Below, piece after piece: positions 51,052 to 58,921 of a stretch of 64,000 bases of DNA. Both the position numbers and the translations under genes were made by a program. A model generated the notes under the pieces. It was not told the origin of the DNA. It was given only the letters and a program-made list of their open reading frames with translations, and ran no database searches. The stretch is from Arthrobacter hankyongi (lineage in GTDB: Bacteria > Actinomycetota > Actinomycetes > Actinomycetales > Micrococcaceae), in NCBI RefSeq assembly GCF_022012395.1, contig NZ_JAKLTQ010000025.1:1-64000 (forward strand), given 5' to 3'. Numbering within the stretch: the stretch's first letter is position 1; each line of letters starts with the position of its first letter.

Positions 51052-51356
51052 GATTGCTCCTTCATCCAAAAGCCGCTGAAAGCGGCCTGTTCGACCTAGC
51101 CGTGGGGGGGGGTGAGAGCCGGGCCGGTTGAGGGAGTCTACCGCTGCGGGACCGACGTGGCGACAGCAGTAGAGCGGGAACTTTCCGCACCACCTTCCGT
51201 GTTCCTGGGAGTGGACCGGACATGAGCCTTTCGATTGCACGTGGTCCCGCAGCGGAAGGCCTGCCGCTCCAGCGGCTCTGCGGCCCCGGCTACCCGGGCC
51301 GGAGGTGTCCTTCCGGGGTTCCGTTCGAAGCCTTGGCTCTAGGAAGCCAAGCCCGG
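51052..51356. other. Intergenic stretch with a nine-G tract
   Basis: About 300 bases between IclR and HbpS genes. A run of nine G at about 51104-51112 lies roughly 55 bases before the HbpS start, where it could affect promoter spacing and vary by slippage. No gene recognised. Confidence 0.4.
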
Positions 51357-52169
51357 TCAGGCCTGCAAGCTGAGCCCGGCAGTGCGGATCTCCAAGTCCA
51401 TCTCCGCTTGGGCCTCGGACATCAGGGCGAGCGTTGTGGGGTCCCGGAGCACGTCGCCGCGCGAAGACGGCACGAGAACGGAAAAGGATGCGAGTACAGC
51501 GCCCCCGGCGCTATGGAGGGCCATGCCCAGCGCATGCAGCCCTGCCTCCGTTTCCTCCTGGTTGAGGGCGTATCCGAGCCGCCTGGTTTCCTCCAGCATG
51601 CGCAGCAGCCGCCCGAATTCTGCCTCGCCCAGATAGCTTCCCGCGAGCTTGGCGGAGTGGCTTCTGTAGAGCCGTTCGAGAAATGCCTGGTCGTGTCCGG
51701 CGAGGATGGCTTTTCCGCCGGCGGCCAGCCGGGCGTCCTGCACGAGTCCCGTCCGGTCCCCCACCCGCAGGAGCTGGCCGCCCTCGAGAGTTGTGAGCAC
51801 CCGGGTCCGCGCGCCGGTGCGGAACATCAGGCTGACGCTTTCGTCGAGCCGGCCGGCGAGGAGTTCCAGGTGTGAATGGAGGAGGGTCTTGAGTTTGCGG
51901 GTCCAGGGCGAGGGCGATGGCGGGGCGCCCATGGACGGGCCCGGAACGTAGGCGCGGGTTTCGTCCTGGGCCGCGAAGTCGCGGTAAACCAGCATCGTCA
52001 ATAGCCGGTGCGCGGCCGAGGGCGAGATGTCCAGCTCGCGGGCGACGTCGGAGAGCCGGGCGCCGCCGGTGTCGCGCAGAATCTGGATCAGGCGCAGTGC
52101 ATGGTCTACCGAGTTCAGGGCGTACCGGGGCCGCTGATAGACATCCTTTTGTTTGCCCATTATGGACAT
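51357..52169 (-). CDS. IclR-family transcriptional regulator
   Basis: 270 aa IclR regulator. The winged helix is NSVDHALRLIQILRDTGGAR, LSDVARELDISPSAAHRLLT and MLVYRDFAAQDETRAYVPGP; the ligand domain follows from about 90 with LDESVSLMFRTGARTRVLTT and ARLAAGGKAILAG. The terminal GLHALGMALHSAGGAVLASF is typical of the family. It lies downstream of the MFS gene on the same strand. Three IclR-type 15-base sites lie in the divergent MFS/flavoprotein region, so it probably controls the gentisate cluster. Confidence 0.88.
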   Translation of the reverse strand: MSIMGKQKDVYQRPRYALNSVDHALRLIQILRDTGGARLSDVARELDISPSAAHRLLTMLVYRDFAAQDETRAYVPGPSMGAPPSPSPWTRKLKTLLHSHLELLAGRLDESVSLMFRTGARTRVLTTLEGGQLLRVGDRTGLVQDARLAAGGKAILAGHDQAFLERLYRSHSAKLAGSYLGEAEFGRLLRMLEETRRLGYALNQEETEAGLHALGMALHSAGGAVLASFSVLVPSSRGDVLRDPTTLALMSEAQAEMDLEIRTAGLSLQA

Positions 52170-52326
52170 AGAGAATACAGCCTTCAGGGTTCATGGATTC
52201 GGCGGGAACGAGCGCTTGGCAGGAATGGCAGGACCAGACCCGGAAAACCCGTCCCACGGTTCATGAGTGGGGCCTTCTGTAACCATCAGGTGCGTCACGC
52301 AGGCCCCACACATGTGAGCGGGATTC

Positions 52327-53658
52327 CTAGTGGATGTCGCTCAGCTCGGCCTTGTGGTTCTCGCGGAGCCACCGGACGAACAGCAGCGACATAAGGAGCA
52401 CACCGATGTTGATGGCGGCAATGGACCAGATGTTGCCGGTGCTGGCGAGGGCGGCAGCGACCATCGGGGCGGGTGCGGAAAAGAGCACCTGGGAGAAGGA
52501 GAGTGACAGGGCCGATCCCGAGAAGCGCATGTTGGTGGGGAACTGTTCCGAATAGAGCGCCGGCTGTGCACCGAATTCGAACTGTACGCCGCTGATCGCA
52601 ACGGTCACGGCGAGCACGATGAGGACGACGTTGCCGGACTCTGCGGCGGGGAAGAACGATGCGACTGCAATGAGCTGGGCGATAATGCCGATGATGAGGA
52701 CGGGCTTGCGGCCTATCCGGTCGCTGACGAATCCACCCAGCAGGCCGACGCCGACGGAGATGCCGTTGGCCACGAGGATCATGGTAAATGCGGTTCCCTG
52801 GCTGAAGCCCGCATTGACGGTGAGGTAGTTCAGGCCAAAGACCGAGATGGTGTAGAAGGTCACGTTGGAACCGGCGCGCACCAGCATGAGCCTGGTGATG
52901 GTCCACGGCTGCGCCTTGAGGACCTGAAGGCCGTTGACGGATTCTGCCGCGGTGGCCTTCTGTTCGAGGAAGACGGGGGTCTCCTCGAGGCGCAGGCGGA
53001 TGTAGATGCCGACGACGACCAGCAGAATGCTCATGAGGAAGGGCACGCGCCAGCCCCAGGCCTGGAACGCGGTTTCACTCAGGGAGCTGCTCAGAATGAC
53101 CAGGGTGACGTTGGCCAGGACCTGGCTGAGCGGGGAGCCGATGTTGATAAACGCACCCAGGAACCCGCGCTGGTTCGCATTCGCATGCTCGAGGGTCATG
53201 AGCTGTGCGCCGGTTGCCTCGCCGCCGAGTGAGAAGCCCTGAAGGAACCGCAGCGACACGAGGACGACGGCGATCGAGACCCCTTGGTTTGCCGGGAGAA
53301 GGCCGATGGCCAGCGAGCTGATGCCCATGAGGATGAACGTGCCGAGCAGCACGGGCCGGCGGCCGTACTTGTCTCCAAGGTGGCCGCAGATGACTGCCCC
53401 GAGCGGGCGTGCGAGGAACCCGACTCCGAACGTGGCGAAGGAGGCGATCAGGGCGCCCGCCTCGCCGAGACCGGAGAAAAAGAGCACGGGGAAGATAGTG
53501 GCAGACAGGGCGCCGTAGACCGCGAAGTCGAACCACTCAAGCGCCGAGCCGAGGGCACCGCTCGTGACGGCCTTCCGCTTTTGGGAGCGCTGGGCGGAAG
53601 TCGCAACAGAGTTGCCGCCGGGGGGAGGAGCAATGGGGGATAGGGTTTCCCGGGTCAT
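52327..53658 (-). CDS. MFS transporter, metabolite:H+ symporter family
   Basis: 443 aa permease with twelve hydrophobic segments. GALGSALEWFDFAVYGALSA, GHLGDKYGRRPVLLG, LRFLQGFSLGGEATG and SDRIGRKPVLIIG are MHS signatures (ShiA, benzoate/aromatic-acid and citrate carriers). It starts at ATG 53658 after AAAGG and faces the gentisate cluster across 318 bases holding three putative IclR sites. It should import the cluster's aromatic or alicyclic acid with protons. Similar proteins occur at 30555 and 60620, one per catabolic module. Confidence 0.88.
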   Translation of the reverse strand: MTRETLSPIAPPPGGNSVATSAQRSQKRKAVTSGALGSALEWFDFAVYGALSATIFPVLFFSGLGEAGALIASFATFGVGFLARPLGAVICGHLGDKYGRRPVLLGTFILMGISSLAIGLLPANQGVSIAVVLVSLRFLQGFSLGGEATGAQLMTLEHANANQRGFLGAFINIGSPLSQVLANVTLVILSSSLSETAFQAWGWRVPFLMSILLVVVGIYIRLRLEETPVFLEQKATAAESVNGLQVLKAQPWTITRLMLVRAGSNVTFYTISVFGLNYLTVNAGFSQGTAFTMILVANGISVGVGLLGGFVSDRIGRKPVLIIGIIAQLIAVASFFPAAESGNVVLIVLAVTVAISGVQFEFGAQPALYSEQFPTNMRFSGSALSLSFSQVLFSAPAPMVAAALASTGNIWSIAAINIGVLLMSLLFVRWLRENHKAELSDIH

Positions 53659-53759
53659 ATTTCAAGCCTTTCATTTCGTGGGCAGATGCTGGCCCCCGCA
53701 CGTCCCGTCTTTGGGACCGGTATGAACCTAGTCACACGTTCAAACATCGCCAACTTCAT

Positions 53760-53774
53760 TTCTGCCATGTGGAA
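53760..53774. promoter_or_regulatory. IclR-type site 1 (TTCTG-CCATG-TGGAA)
   Basis: 15-base motif, first of three sharing TTCYG-N2-ATG-YGGAA in the divergent region between the MFS and flavoprotein genes. It is 102 bases from the MFS start. Confidence 0.6.
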
Positions 53775-53854
53775 AAAGTCGCGCTCTCGAGCTGTGTTGG
53801 TGAGGCAAGGCTGTGCGTTCAAGGGCAATCGGAGTCGACGAGATGGAGCCGGAA

Positions 53855-53869
53855 TTCTGTTATGTGGAA
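53855..53869. promoter_or_regulatory. IclR-type site 2 (TTCTG-TTATG-TGGAA)
   Basis: Second copy, 95 bases (about nine helical turns) after the first; AAA follows both, so similarity extends beyond the 15-mer. Confidence 0.6.
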
Positions 53870-53925
53870 AATTTCGTGCGCAGCGTTCAATGGATCCTTT
53901 ATCTTCGCTGTGGCGATGCAGGGCA

Positions 53926-53940
53926 TTCCGGAATGCGGAA
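53926..53940. promoter_or_regulatory. IclR-type site 3 (TTCCG-GAATG-CGGAA)
   Basis: Third copy and a perfect 5-bp inverted repeat, 71 bases after site 2 and 36 bases before the flavoprotein start, where bound protein would touch the promoter. It overlaps the palindrome GCATTCCGGAATGC. Confidence 0.65.
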
Positions 53941-53976
53941 GTCCGAGACGAAGATATATAAGGAGCGTGAGGTGGC

Positions 53977-55395
53977 ATGACACGAAGCTGGTCGCGGGAG
54001 GTCGTCGTCCTGGGCGGCGGACTGTCGGGGCTGCGGGCGGCGTCGGTGGCGGCCGCAGAAGGCGCCAGCGTGACGCTTCTGGAGAAGCAGGACCGTCTCG
54101 GTGGCTCGTCCGAACTGTCCGCCGGCATGTACTGGACCGCGCCCGATCTGGCTTCGTACCGGCGGCGGATTCCGCACGGTGACATGCGGCTGGCCGGTCT
54201 TGTGATCCAGGCCTATGAGGCAGGCCTGGCAGAAATTCGCGCCAGCGGCGTCCATGTCGATGCCGAGGCAACGCCCGGAATCATGGGGTTCGGCCGGGGG
54301 TATTCGTTCGATGTCAAGTCCTACCTGAAAATCCTCGAAAGCAGGCTTCTCCGGTCGAATGGAGAGGTGCGGACCGGCGTCCGGATTCGCTCGGTTGCGT
54401 CCTCGGGTCCGCGCCGGTTCCGCCTTGAGGTGGAATCGACAGGCACCCGCCAGGAGATCCATACCGATGCCATCATCCTGGCCACAGGCGGATTCCAGGC
54501 ATCACCTGCACAACGGGCGGCCCACATGCCCGAAGTCGGGGCTGGCATCCTGCTCCGGTCGAACCGCGGCAGCGAAGGCGACGGACTGAGCCTAGCCGTG
54601 TCCCTGGGCGCGGCTTTCGCCGGAGACCTCGGTACCTTTTACGGACATCTTGTGCCTCACCCAGTTGCCAACTTCACGCCGGACCGGTTCATGCTCTACT
54701 CGCAGTATTACTCCAATCACGGCATCCTCGTTGCGGCCGACGGCCGGCGGATCTCCGACGAATCCCGCGGCGACGAGATCCTCAACCAGGACCTCGCCGA
54801 AGTCGACGGGATGACCGCATTCCTCATCTTCGACGAGGAGGTGCGCTCGACCTACGGGGTGTCCGAACCCTTCGCCAACTTTGGGCGGGTTGACCGGTTC
54901 GCCTTCGCGGTGGAGGCCGGCGCCCGGCACGCCAAGGCAGAGACCCTCGGGGAACTCGTCCAACAGCTGGATGCGCTCGGCGTCGATGCCGCGCAGCTCA
55001 CGAAGACACTCGCCGGCGACGTCGAGGTGTCGTCACTGGCACGCCGCGTCTCGCGCGGTCAGCCACCGACGGTCCGGCAATTGGAGAAGCTGCGAAGGCA
55101 ACCGTTCTACGCCCTCGAGGTCCAGCCCGCGATCACGTTCACGCTCGGGGGAATAGCTGTTGACGACAGCACCGCGGTGCTGAATTCCGCCGGCGAGAGA
55201 ATCGAAGGGGTTTACGCCGTGGGTGCAGACCTCGGCGGGCTCTCCAACTACGGCTACACAGGCGGGCTCGCACCCGCGCACATCACCGGCAGCGTCGCCG
55301 GCCGCACCGCGGCCCGGTTCGTTAGTGAGGCGCACATCCGGCCGGCCCAACGGCCGGTGGCGGATGCCATCAAGGAAGGGGAAACCTCGTGCTGA
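53977..55395 (+). CDS. FAD-dependent oxidoreductase (fumarate reductase/KSTD family)
   Basis: 472 aa flavoprotein with VVVLGGGLSGLRAASVAAAE (ADP loop), DRLGGSSELSAGMYW (FAD pyrophosphate region near 45), TDAIILATGGFQ near 165 and ITFTLGGIAVDDS plus VYAVGADLGGLSNYGYTGGL near the end. It lacks a covalent-flavin domain and is shorter than the 22061 protein. Such enzymes move electrons across a C=C bond next to a carbonyl. As first gene of the gentisate operon (AAGGAGCGTGAGGTGGC start), it may aromatise or desaturate an alicyclic precursor, a speculative step. It overlaps the EthD gene. Confidence 0.85.
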   Translation: MTRSWSREVVVLGGGLSGLRAASVAAAEGASVTLLEKQDRLGGSSELSAGMYWTAPDLASYRRRIPHGDMRLAGLVIQAYEAGLAEIRASGVHVDAEATPGIMGFGRGYSFDVKSYLKILESRLLRSNGEVRTGVRIRSVASSGPRRFRLEVESTGTRQEIHTDAIILATGGFQASPAQRAAHMPEVGAGILLRSNRGSEGDGLSLAVSLGAAFAGDLGTFYGHLVPHPVANFTPDRFMLYSQYYSNHGILVAADGRRISDESRGDEILNQDLAEVDGMTAFLIFDEEVRSTYGVSEPFANFGRVDRFAFAVEAGARHAKAETLGELVQQLDALGVDAAQLTKTLAGDVEVSSLARRVSRGQPPTVRQLEKLRRQPFYALEVQPAITFTLGGIAVDDSTAVLNSAGERIEGVYAVGADLGGLSNYGYTGGLAPAHITGSVAGRTAARFVSEAHIRPAQRPVADAIKEGETSC

Positions 55396-55988
55396 GAAAG
55401 CGCATCGCACTACTGCAGCGCCGGTCCGACATGTCGTTCCAGGACTTCGACCAGCACTGGGCTACCGGGCACGCCGAGATCATCTCGACCCTTCCCGGGT
55501 TGAAAGAGTATGTGCAGAATTCCGTCCGGTCTTTCTGGACCGACGGGGATCCGGCCGCGACGGTCGACGGTGTTGTCGAGGTTTGGTTCGACGACACCGC
55601 CGTCTCGTCACCGGAAAACCACACGTCGAGGGAACAGCAGGATGATGAAGTCAGGTTCATCCGCACGCTGACCGCATTCACGGTGACGAACCGCGAAAGC
55701 TACGATGCCCGCGCGAAGATATGGGTCCTCTCGCCTGAGCCCCTCGGTAACCTGCCGGTGGCGGCGGCAGGGCAGGAGGCCATGGCTGCGGTGCCGGAAC
55801 CGGGATTCAGCCTGATGGAGCGTCCGAGACTGCTGCGGGAGCCGGCGGCACCGGCCTCGGTTGTCGTCTATCCGGTGCGGGCAGGAGACGCCGATGAGCT
55901 GTTCAACGCCGTGGTGGACAGCGCCTCGCGCGATCCGGCGTCCAAGGGGGTCAGGGTACTGCAGACCGTTTCAAGACGGGTCCGTTGA
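55389..55988 (+). CDS. EthD-domain protein
   Basis: 199 aa protein of the EthD (dimeric alpha-beta barrel) family. The first half opens IALLQRRSDMSFQDFDQHWA and TGHAEIISTLPGLKEYVQNS, typical of EthD proteins with the H-x2-W / TGH signature; the second half may be a degenerate repeat (SVVVYPVRAGDADELF). The family is linked to ether and aromatic pathways, including decarboxylases and cyclases, with poorly known activities. GTG 55389 overlaps the flavoprotein end, with AAGGGGA six bases before, so the two are co-translated. Confidence 0.75.
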   Translation: MLRKRIALLQRRSDMSFQDFDQHWATGHAEIISTLPGLKEYVQNSVRSFWTDGDPAATVDGVVEVWFDDTAVSSPENHTSREQQDDEVRFIRTLTAFTVTNRESYDARAKIWVLSPEPLGNLPVAAAGQEAMAAVPEPGFSLMERPRLLREPAAPASVVVYPVRAGDADELFNAVVDSASRDPASKGVRVLQTVSRRVR

Positions 55989-56049
55989 CCGCCGGCCGCG
56001 GCCGACGGCGGTTCGGATGGCTCTAAAAAGGAACTATGAGGAGGACAGC

Positions 56050-57147
56050 ATGATGGAGAACCAGATGGTTGCCGCGGAACCGACGGCCGAGGAGGCGGCA
56101 GCGCTTGATGAGCTGTACCGGGACTTCGCGGCGGAGTCCCTGGTGCCGTTGTGGACCGAGATCGGTGACCTGATGCCGATGCACCCGAAGCCGGCGGCGG
56201 TGCCGCATGTCTGGCGCTGGAACACGCTGCTGCCGCTGGCCGAGCGCTCCGGGGAGCTGGTGCCGGTGGGCCGGGGCGGGGAGCGGCGGGCGATTGCGCT
56301 GGCGAACCCGGGGCTGGGCGGCCGGCCGTACGCGACGCCGACGCTGTGGGCGGCGATCCAGTACCTGGGCGGGCACGAGACGGCTCCGGAGCACCGGCAC
56401 TCGCAGAACGCGTTCCGGTTCGTGGTCGAGGGCGAGGGCGTCTGGACGGTGGTGAACGGGGATCCGGTGCGCATGTCCCGCGGGGACTTTTTGCTGACCC
56501 CGGGCTGGAACTTCCACGGCCACCACAATGAGACGGATCGGCCGATGGCGTGGATTGACGGGCTGGACATCCCGTTCGTGCACTACACGGACACCGCGTT
56601 CTTCGAGTTCGGCACCGAGCGGGTCACCGACGAGTCCACCCCGGACATCTCCCGCTCCGAGCGGCTCTGGGCCCACCCGGGCCTGCGCCCGCTCTCGGGC
56701 CTGGGGAACACGGTCTCCTCCCCGATCGGGGCCTACCGGTGGGAGCACACCGACCGGGCCCTGGCGCAGCAGCTGGCGCTGGAGGACGAGGGCCACCCGG
56801 CCACCGTGCACCAGGGCCACGCGGCCGTCCGGTTCGTGAACCCGACCACCGGGGGCGACGTGATGCCCACCATCCGCGCCCAGTTCCACCGGCTGCGCCC
56901 CGGCACCGCCACCCCGACGGTCCGTGAGGTCGGCTCCAGCGTCTACCAGGTCTTCGAGGGCCGCGGCGCGATCGTGATCAACGGCGAAGTGAATACGGTG
57001 GAAAAGGGCGACCTGGTGGTCGTGCCGTCCTGGGCCGCCTTCAGCCTGCAGGCCGAAACACCCTTCGACCTGTTCCAGTTCGGCGACCAGCCGATCATTG
57101 AGCGCCTGAATTTCAACCGAACCTACATCGAAGGAACCACCAAGTAA
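56050..57147 (+). CDS. Gentisate 1,2-dioxygenase
   Basis: 365 aa bicupin ring-cleavage dioxygenase that opens gentisate to maleylpyruvate with Fe(II). PEHRHSQNAFRFVVEGEGVW places iron ligands His115 and His117, and GWNFHGHHNE places His156. A second cupin (about 270-355, TVREVGSSVYQVFEGRGAIV) is the structural copy. YRDFAAESLVPLWTEIGDLM near 23 is a family signature. ATG 56050 has AGGAGGACAGC directly before it; the open frame upstream overlaps EthD and is not used. Its stop overlaps the next gene's ATG. Symbols in use include gdoA/nagI/xlnE; none is assigned. Confidence 0.93.
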   Translation: MMENQMVAAEPTAEEAAALDELYRDFAAESLVPLWTEIGDLMPMHPKPAAVPHVWRWNTLLPLAERSGELVPVGRGGERRAIALANPGLGGRPYATPTLWAAIQYLGGHETAPEHRHSQNAFRFVVEGEGVWTVVNGDPVRMSRGDFLLTPGWNFHGHHNETDRPMAWIDGLDIPFVHYTDTAFFEFGTERVTDESTPDISRSERLWAHPGLRPLSGLGNTVSSPIGAYRWEHTDRALAQQLALEDEGHPATVHQGHAAVRFVNPTTGGDVMPTIRAQFHRLRPGTATPTVREVGSSVYQVFEGRGAIVINGEVNTVEKGDLVVVPSWAAFSLQAETPFDLFQFGDQPIIERLNFNRTYIEGTTK

Positions 57148-57983
57148 TGCGACTCGCAACACTGCGCACCACCAAAGGCACCACCGCCGTCCGCCGGGAC
57201 GGCGACACCTACACCGAAATCCAGGGCTTCGCCGACGTCGGCGCGCTGCTGGCCCACCCGGACTGGGCCACCATCGCCGCCGAAGCCGACGGGGCACAGC
57301 ATCCGGCCGCCGAAGCCCAGCTGGCTTCGGTGGTCACCGCCCCGTCCAAGATCGTGTGCGTGGGCCTGAACTACAGGACCCACATCCTGGAGATGGGCCG
57401 GGACCTGCCCGAGTACCCCACCCTGTTCTCCAAGTACGCCGAGACCCTCATCGGCGCGCACGATGACATCGAGCTTCCGGCCGAGGACGCCGCGATCGAC
57501 TGGGAAGCCGAGCTGGCCGTCATCATCGGCACCGGCGGGCGTCGGATCAGCGAGGCCGACGCGGCCGCGCACATCGCCGGCTACTCGGTCTGCAACGACG
57601 TCTCGATGCGCAGCTGGCAGTTCCGCACCAAGGAGTGGCTGCAGGGCAAGAACTGGGAGCACTCCACCCCGCTGGGCCCGGAACTGGTCACCCCCGACGA
57701 ATGGACCCCGGGCGGGGCCATCCGCACCGTCGTCGACGGCGAGGTGATGCAGGAAGCCTCTACCGGGGACCTGGTCCACGGCCCGGAGTTCCTCATCTCC
57801 TACATCTCCACCATGATCACCCTCAACCCCGGGGACGTGATCATCACCGGCACCCCCGGCGGCGTCGGCCACGCCCGCAAGCCGCAGCGCTACCTCACCG
57901 AGGGCCAGGTTGTGGAGACCAGCATCGAGGGTCTGGGCACCCTGCGCAACCGGGCCACGGCCACCGTGGGCGCCGCCGTTTAG
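57147..57983 (+). CDS. Fumarylpyruvate hydrolase (FAH family)
   Basis: 278 aa fumarylacetoacetate-hydrolase-fold enzyme. The core VCVGLNYRTHILEMGRDLP, LFSKYAETLIG, DWEAELAVIIGTGGRRIS (metal glutamates) and YSVCNDVSMRSWQ (metal aspartate) are intact, as is NPGDVIITGTPGGVG. In the gentisate pathway it splits fumarylpyruvate into fumarate and pyruvate, the last step. ATG 57147 overlaps the dioxygenase stop by one base (TAATG). The third enzyme, maleylpyruvate isomerase, follows. Direct maleylpyruvate hydrolysis is an alternative, less likely given the isomerase. Confidence 0.9.
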   Translation: MRLATLRTTKGTTAVRRDGDTYTEIQGFADVGALLAHPDWATIAAEADGAQHPAAEAQLASVVTAPSKIVCVGLNYRTHILEMGRDLPEYPTLFSKYAETLIGAHDDIELPAEDAAIDWEAELAVIIGTGGRRISEADAAAHIAGYSVCNDVSMRSWQFRTKEWLQGKNWEHSTPLGPELVTPDEWTPGGAIRTVVDGEVMQEASTGDLVHGPEFLISYISTMITLNPGDVIITGTPGGVGHARKPQRYLTEGQVVETSIEGLGTLRNRATATVGAAV

Positions 57984-58071
57984 ACCTCCTGCACCACGGT
58001 GCAGGATCCCCGCGCGGTCCGGCCTGCCCCCACAGGCCGGACCGCGCCCCAACGACCCTCAGGAGACTCCC

Positions 58072-58818
58072 ATGGCGGCACGCCAGGACCTGGCCGGGGA
58101 CCCGGCCCTGCTGCAGGACCTGCTCACGGTCCGGCGCGGGACCGCGTTCTTCGGCCGCAAGCTCAACGAACTCACCGACGACCAGCTGAAGGAGCCCTCG
58201 CTGCTGCCGGGCTGGACCCGGGCGCACGTGGTGGCCCATGTGGGCTACAACGCCCGCGCGATCGCGCGGCTGATGGCGTGGGCCAACACCGGGGTGGAAA
58301 CCCCGATGTACGCCTCGCCCGAGGCCCGCAACGGGGAGATCGACTACGGGGCCACCCTGCCGCCGGCGGCGCTGCGCCACCTGTACGAGCACTCGGCGAT
58401 CCACCTGAACGTCGAATGGCGCGACACCCCGGACGCGGCCTGGTCCCACCTGGTCAAAACCGCGCAGGGCCGCACCGTGCCCGCGTCCGAGACGGTCTGG
58501 ATGCGGATACGCGAAGTCTGGATCCACGCCGTGGACCTGGACAACGGGGCAACCTTCGCCGACATCCCCGCCACCGTGCTCGAACGCCTGCTGACCGATA
58601 TCACCGAAGCCTGGCAGAAGCGCGGGACGGACAAGAACCTGGTCCTGAAGGTTGCCGGAGCCCCATCCATCACCAAACTCGGGGATACCGCAGCCGCAGA
58701 CCCGGAGATCATCACCGGCACCCTGTCCGAGATCACCGCCTGGGCCGCCGGCCGTCCGGCCCGCGGCATCACCTCCAGCCGGTACGAACACCCCGAATCC
58801 GCCCCCCGCTGGCTCTAA
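58072..58818 (+). CDS. Mycothiol-dependent maleylpyruvate isomerase
   Basis: 248 aa DinB/MDMPI-fold isomerase that turns maleylpyruvate into fumarylpyruvate with mycothiol, the thiol found only in actinobacteria. LLPGWTRAHVVAHVGYNARA places zinc ligand His52, and WMRIREVWIHAVDLD gives Glu148 and His152, matching the known C. glutamicum enzyme's His-Glu-His set. The C-terminal SCP2-like part (about 185-248) includes ITGTLSEITAWAAGRPARG. CAGGAGACTCCC precedes ATG 58072. Last gene of the operon; a large hairpin follows. Confidence 0.92.
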   Translation: MAARQDLAGDPALLQDLLTVRRGTAFFGRKLNELTDDQLKEPSLLPGWTRAHVVAHVGYNARAIARLMAWANTGVETPMYASPEARNGEIDYGATLPPAALRHLYEHSAIHLNVEWRDTPDAAWSHLVKTAQGRTVPASETVWMRIREVWIHAVDLDNGATFADIPATVLERLLTDITEAWQKRGTDKNLVLKVAGAPSITKLGDTAAADPEIITGTLSEITAWAAGRPARGITSSRYEHPESAPRWL

Positions 58819-58830
58819 CCGGCCGCCCCA

Positions 58831-58882
58831 CGACGACGGCGGTGCGCCGCCCACGAAAGTGGGCCGCGCACCGCCGTCGTCG
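58831..58882. terminator. Long bidirectional hairpin terminator
   Basis: A 24-bp stem with a single mismatch and a GAAA tetraloop (58855-58858) between the convergent isomerase and amidohydrolase genes. Left arm begins CGACGACGGCGGTGCG. T-runs are short, but the stem suffices for both directions. Confidence 0.8.
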
Positions 58883-58921
58883 TTCACGGGAGGTCGGCCC
58901 GTGTCCTCTACGTGCCGGTTG

